Assembly: GCA_947258945.1 (NCBI GenBank) | Contig: CAMYKJ010000032.1 | Coordinates: 1-6,661 of the forward strand | Reading direction: 5' to 3' | DNA length: 6,661 nucleotides | Source: an uncultured Ectothiorhodospiraceae bacterium | GTDB taxonomy: Bacteria; Pseudomonadota; Gammaproteobacteria; UBA9214 | In this document: piece after piece, positions 5,227 to 6,661 of the stretch | Layout of the letters: each line of letters opens with the position of its first letter | Numbering within the stretch: the first letter of the stretch is position 1 | The notes under the pieces: generated by a model | What the model saw: the letters and a program-made list of their open reading frames with translations, nothing else | What the model was told of the DNA's origin: nothing | Databases searched by the model: none | Made by a program: the position numbers and the translations under genes

Positions 5227-5904
5227 TTAAAGCAGACCACGTTCGGCCAGCGAGACGCCGTCACCCTCGCCGATGACCACATGGTCGAGGACGCGGACAT
5301 CCACCAGGGCCAGGGCATCGGTCAGCCGCCGGGTCAGCTGGATATCGGCGCGGCTCGGTTCGGCCACGCCGGAAGGGTGATTGTGGGCGAGGATGACCGC
5401 GGCGGCATTGAAGCGGATGACCAGGCGCACGACCTCGCGCGGGTGCACGCTGGCGCCGTCAATGGTGCCGCGGAACAGTTCCTCGAAGGCAATGACGCGG
5501 TGGCGGTTGTCGAGCAGCAGGCAGGCGAACACCTCGTGCGGGAGGTGCCGCAGGCGGCTGGCGAGGAACCGGCGTGTGGTCGCCGGACAGTCGAGGCAAT
5601 CCCGGCTGGCAAGTTCGGCCTGCAGGTGGCGCCGGCCCAGCTCGAGCGCGGCCTGCAACACGGCGTAGCTGGCCTCGCCAAGGCCGTGCCGGGCACAAAA
5701 CGGTCCGCGCTCCGCTTCCAGCAGCGGCCGCAGGCCGCCGAAGCCGGCAAGCAGGCCGCGGGCAAGGTCGACCACGTTGCGGCCCGCAACCCCGGTGCGC
5801 AGGAAGATGGCGAGCAGCTCGGCATCGGACAGGGCATGCGCGCCGTGCTGCAGCAGTTTTTCGCGCGGCCGCTCGCCGGTCGGCCAGTCTCTGATGGAAT
5901 GCAT
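5227..5904 (-). CDS. radC: RadC-family JAB/MPN domain protein
   Basis: The 225-residue protein matches RadC (UPF0758) in length and pattern. Residues 1-60 form the N-terminal helical part ('[16 protein letters not shown]', '[14 protein letters not shown]', 'GLLAGFGGL') with helix-hairpin-helix character. The C-terminal half is the MPN metalloprotease-like domain: Glu 141/142 in '[10 protein letters not shown]', then the JAMM set His174-Asn-His176-Pro-Ser-Gly, Ser184 and Asp187, then '[10 protein letters not shown]' and 'SLAERGLL'. All putative metal ligands are kept. The cellular role is unresolved; the original link to radiation repair in E. coli was withdrawn, and relatives are often found with mobile and defence loci. 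The ATG at 5904 gives the family N-terminus. The frame is open upstream to 6006, but that part encodes repeat sequence ([10 protein letters not shown]). No clear ribosome-binding site or promoter is visible; repeats begin 12 bases before the start. Confidence 0.94.
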   Translation of the reverse strand: MHSIRDWPTGERPREKLLQHGAHALSDAELLAIFLRTGVAGRNVVDLARGLLAGFGGLRPLLEAERGPFCARHGLGEASYAVLQAALELGRRHLQAELASRDCLDCPATTRRFLASRLRHLPHEVFACLLLDNRHRVIAFEELFRGTIDGASVHPREVVRLVIRFNAAAVILAHNHPSGVAEPSRADIQLTRRLTDALALVDVRVLDHVVIGEGDGVSLAERGLL

Positions 5905-5916
5905 CCACACAAAATT

Positions 5917-5945
5917 GCCACAGAGGACACAGAGGACATAGAGGA
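5917..5945 (+). repeat. CACAGAGGA tandem repeat abutting radC
   Basis: Three head-to-tail nine-base units, CACAGAGGA, CACAGAGGA and CATAGAGGA (5919-5945), preceded by GC. The same GCCACAGAG wording occurs at 4256-4275, inverted at 4549-4568, and at 6000-6019. It begins 12 bases from the radC start codon, where the native ribosome-binding site would be expected. Confidence 0.8.
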
Positions 5946-5961
5946 ACAGGAATATTGTTTT

Positions 5962-5984
5962 GTAGGAGCGCAGCGCGTGCGCGA
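5962..5984 (+). repeat. REP element upstream of radC
   Basis: Begins GTAGGAGC, then the hairpin GCGCA-GCGCG-TGCGC. It is lodged between two CACAGAG copies (5917-5945 and 5999-6020). Confidence 0.85.
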
Positions 5985-5998
5985 GGTCATTTTCTATT

Positions 5999-6020
5999 AG
6001 CCACAAAGGACACAGAGGAA
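5999..6020 (+). repeat. CACAGAG-family copy
   Basis: AGCCACAAAGGACACAGAGG; same family and orientation as 5917-5945. It is followed by GAAAAGAAAACC, recalling the AAAGAAAACAT of the repeat arms at 4207-4275 and 4549-4611. Confidence 0.75.
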
Positions 6021-6033
6021 AAGAAAACCTTTA

Positions 6034-6065
6034 GCCACGGAATCCACGGAAGGACGCGGAAAAAT
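6034..6065 (+). repeat. CCACGGAA repeat, left arm
   Basis: GCCACGGAATCCACGGAAGG followed by ACGCGGAAAAAT. It is the inverted copy of 6324-6355 with one mismatch in 32 bases. Its wording is a variant of the CACAGAG family (CCACGGA in place of CCACAGA), suggesting related origin. Confidence 0.88.
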
Positions 6066-6090
6066 TAACTAACTGTCATAAATATCAAGT

Positions 6091-6117
6091 CTTTCCCGTC
6101 CCTGCCTTCGCGGGGAC
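6091..6117 (-). repeat. Degenerate TCCC/GGGGA hairpin repeat
   Basis: GTCCCTGC-CTTC-GCGGGGAC (6098-6117) folds with one G-T wobble and shares CCTTCGCGGGG with the copy at 4481-4507. It is followed by GGCTCCAACAGCTG (6119-6132), which resembles the tail of the REP at 6275-6297, so this may be a junction between two repeat families. Confidence 0.55.
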
Positions 6118-6182
6118 AGGCTCCAACAGCTGAAATAACGGTCTGATGTGGCATATTTTGTTTTCATGCATATGGATCAAGA

Positions 6183-6262
6183 CTGGATTCCCGCTTTGCC
6201 GCTCCCGGCATCCATGCCTCCCGCGGCACGCATACATCCCTGTACATCGCGCGGGAATGACA
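6183..6262 (-). repeat. Expanded GGATTCCCGC...GCGGGAATGAC repeat
   Basis: The ends CTGGATTCCCGC (6183-6194) and GCGGGAATGAC (6251-6261) match those of the 27-base copies at 4301-4327 and 4481-4507, but here 56 bases lie between them where the compact copies have only a four-base loop. The interior holds its own dyad, TGCCGC (6197-6202) with GCGGCA (6223-6228), and a TGTACA palindrome (6241-6246). Confidence 0.7.
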
Positions 6263-6274
6263 GTCGATTCATTT

Positions 6275-6297
6275 GCGTATGCGATACGCTCCTACAG
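6275..6297 (-). repeat. REP element
   Basis: Hairpin GCGTAT-GCG-ATACGC followed by TCCTACAG, so the GTAGGAGC head is on the minus strand. The stem bases differ from those of the other REPs but pair perfectly. Confidence 0.82.
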
Positions 6298-6323
6298 CTG
6301 TCTCTCTTGCTGATGCAATAATT

Positions 6324-6355
6324 ATTTTTCCGTGTCCTTCCGTGGATTCCGTGGC
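6324..6355 (-). repeat. CCACGGAA repeat, right arm
   Basis: Inverted copy of 6034-6065 with one mismatch (ACACGG against ACGCGG). The two arms enclose the copies at 6091-6117, 6183-6262 and 6275-6297. Confidence 0.88.
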
Positions 6356-6377
6356 CATAAATATAAGTTTCACTTAT

Positions 6378-6401
6378 TCGCGCACGCGGTGCGCTACTAC
6401 A
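6378..6401 (-). repeat. REP element upstream of coaBC
   Basis: Hairpin GCGCAC-GCG-GTGCGC followed by TACTACAG; the head motif has one change from TCCTAC. It ends 56 bases before the coaBC start codon. Confidence 0.8.
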
Positions 6402-6457
6402 GGTGGATCTGTCGAGGTAAGAGCGGAGCATATTCCGATCTGTTAAAATCCCGCTTT

Positions 6458-6661
6458 ATGAATTACTTATCCGGAAAACACGTGCTGCTTGGCATCACCG
6501 GCGGCATCGCGGCCTACAAGGCCGCCGAGCTGGTGCGCCTGCTGCGCAACGCGGATGCCGGGGTACGCGTCATCATGACGGCCGGTGCCCGGGAATTCAT
6601 TACCCCGCTGACGCTGCAGGCCCTGTCCGGCAACCCGGTCCACACAGACCTGCTGGACAGC
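6458..6661 (+). CDS. coaBC: Phosphopantothenoylcysteine decarboxylase / synthetase (N-terminal part)
   Basis: The first 68 codons are present and the frame runs off the window. The start [20 protein letters not shown] (1-20) continues with 'KAAELVRLL', '[23 protein letters not shown]' minus its last three residues (36-55) and 'LLDS'. This matches the N-terminal, FMN-dependent CoaC domain of Dfp/CoaBC, which decarboxylates phosphopantothenoylcysteine; the CoaB ligase domain would lie beyond the window. The bifunctional protein makes phosphopantetheine for coenzyme A in the cytosol. The '[10 protein letters not shown]' stretch is the flavoprotein signature. Divergence from radC is conserved with E. 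coli. No Shine-Dalgarno site precedes the ATG; a TAAAAT (6444-6449) lies only eight bases upstream, so the mRNA could have a very short leader, or the real promoter is further upstream. No other plausible in-frame start is seen. Confidence 0.95.
   Translation, partial: MNYLSGKHVLLGITGGIAAYKAAELVRLLRNADAGVRVIMTAGAREFITPLTLQALSGNPVHTDLLDS

Larger units (their letters stand above)
5905..6457. other. Repeat-filled spacer between radC and coaBC
   Basis: This 553-base divergent spacer should hold promoters for radC and coaBC but is made largely of repeat copies: two CACAGAG copies (5917-5945, 5999-6020), three REPs (5962-5984, 6275-6297, 6378-6401), a CCACGGAA inverted pair (6034-6065 and 6324-6355), and two GGGAAT-type copies (6091-6117, 6183-6262). 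Unassigned bases include 6133-6180. I see no convincing coding region or RNA gene. Confidence 0.8.

Noticed and set aside
5221..6000. Plus-strand open frame (259 codons) opposite radC
   Set aside because: It mirrors radC and its upstream repeats almost exactly; the RadC JAMM motif on the minus strand decides.
4207..6401. CRISPR array
   Set aside because: Repeats belong to several families, alternate in orientation and lack regular repeat-spacer spacing; no cas gene is seen.
6177..6431. 84-codon minus-strand frame in the radC-coaBC spacer
   Set aside because: It runs through REP, CCACGGAA and CATTCCCGC repeats, so it is translated repeat sequence rather than a gene.

Overview
The window looks like a chromosomal segment of a GC-rich gammaproteobacterium. 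The main support is the gene order rpmG-rpmB-radC on one strand with coaBC (dfp) diverging from radC, the arrangement I know from E. coli and relatives. GTAGGAGCG-type REP hairpins, common in environmental gammaproteobacteria, fit as well. Genus and order cannot be resolved from this sequence.

Layout. Positions 1-2122 (minus strand) hold a tightly packed ABC export-type operon read right to left: ATPase (2122 to 1169), six-helix ABC-2 permease (1172 to 426, ATGA overlap with the ATPase) and the N-terminal 140 residues of a GldG-like auxiliary membrane protein (421 to the window edge). Diverging from it is a hydantoinase A / oxoprolinase-family gene (about 2202-4208, plus strand) with no hydantoinase B partner in view. 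A perfect 33-bp inverted repeat sits across the divergent control region and the 5' end of the hydantoinase gene. Positions 4209-4697 are non-coding and full of repeats. Then, all on the minus strand, come rpmG (4853-4698), rpmB (5102-4866) and radC (5904-5227). Positions 5905-6457 are a second repeat-filled non-coding stretch, followed by the first 68 codons of coaBC (6458 onward, plus strand).

How the genes relate. The ABC genes should form one membrane complex. RpmB and RpmG are large-subunit ribosomal proteins made from one short mRNA with a clear promoter and a clear rho-independent terminator. RadC and CoaBC are conserved neighbours with no direct functional tie to them. The hydantoinase gene looks like an isolated accessory gene, convergent with the ribosomal operon.

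The most notable content is the repeats. At least five short interspersed repeat families occupy the two long spacers and the divergent promoter region, and they press directly against gene ends. One REP supplies the stop codon of rpmG, one repeat arm overlaps the stop codon of the hydantoinase gene, and another repeat lies 12 nt before the radC start codon. In 4207-4611 three families form concentric inverted pairs around a common centre near 4406; 6034-6355 shows a weaker version of the same plan. No transposase, CRISPR array, tRNA or rRNA gene was found, and I see no clear new multi-gene system.
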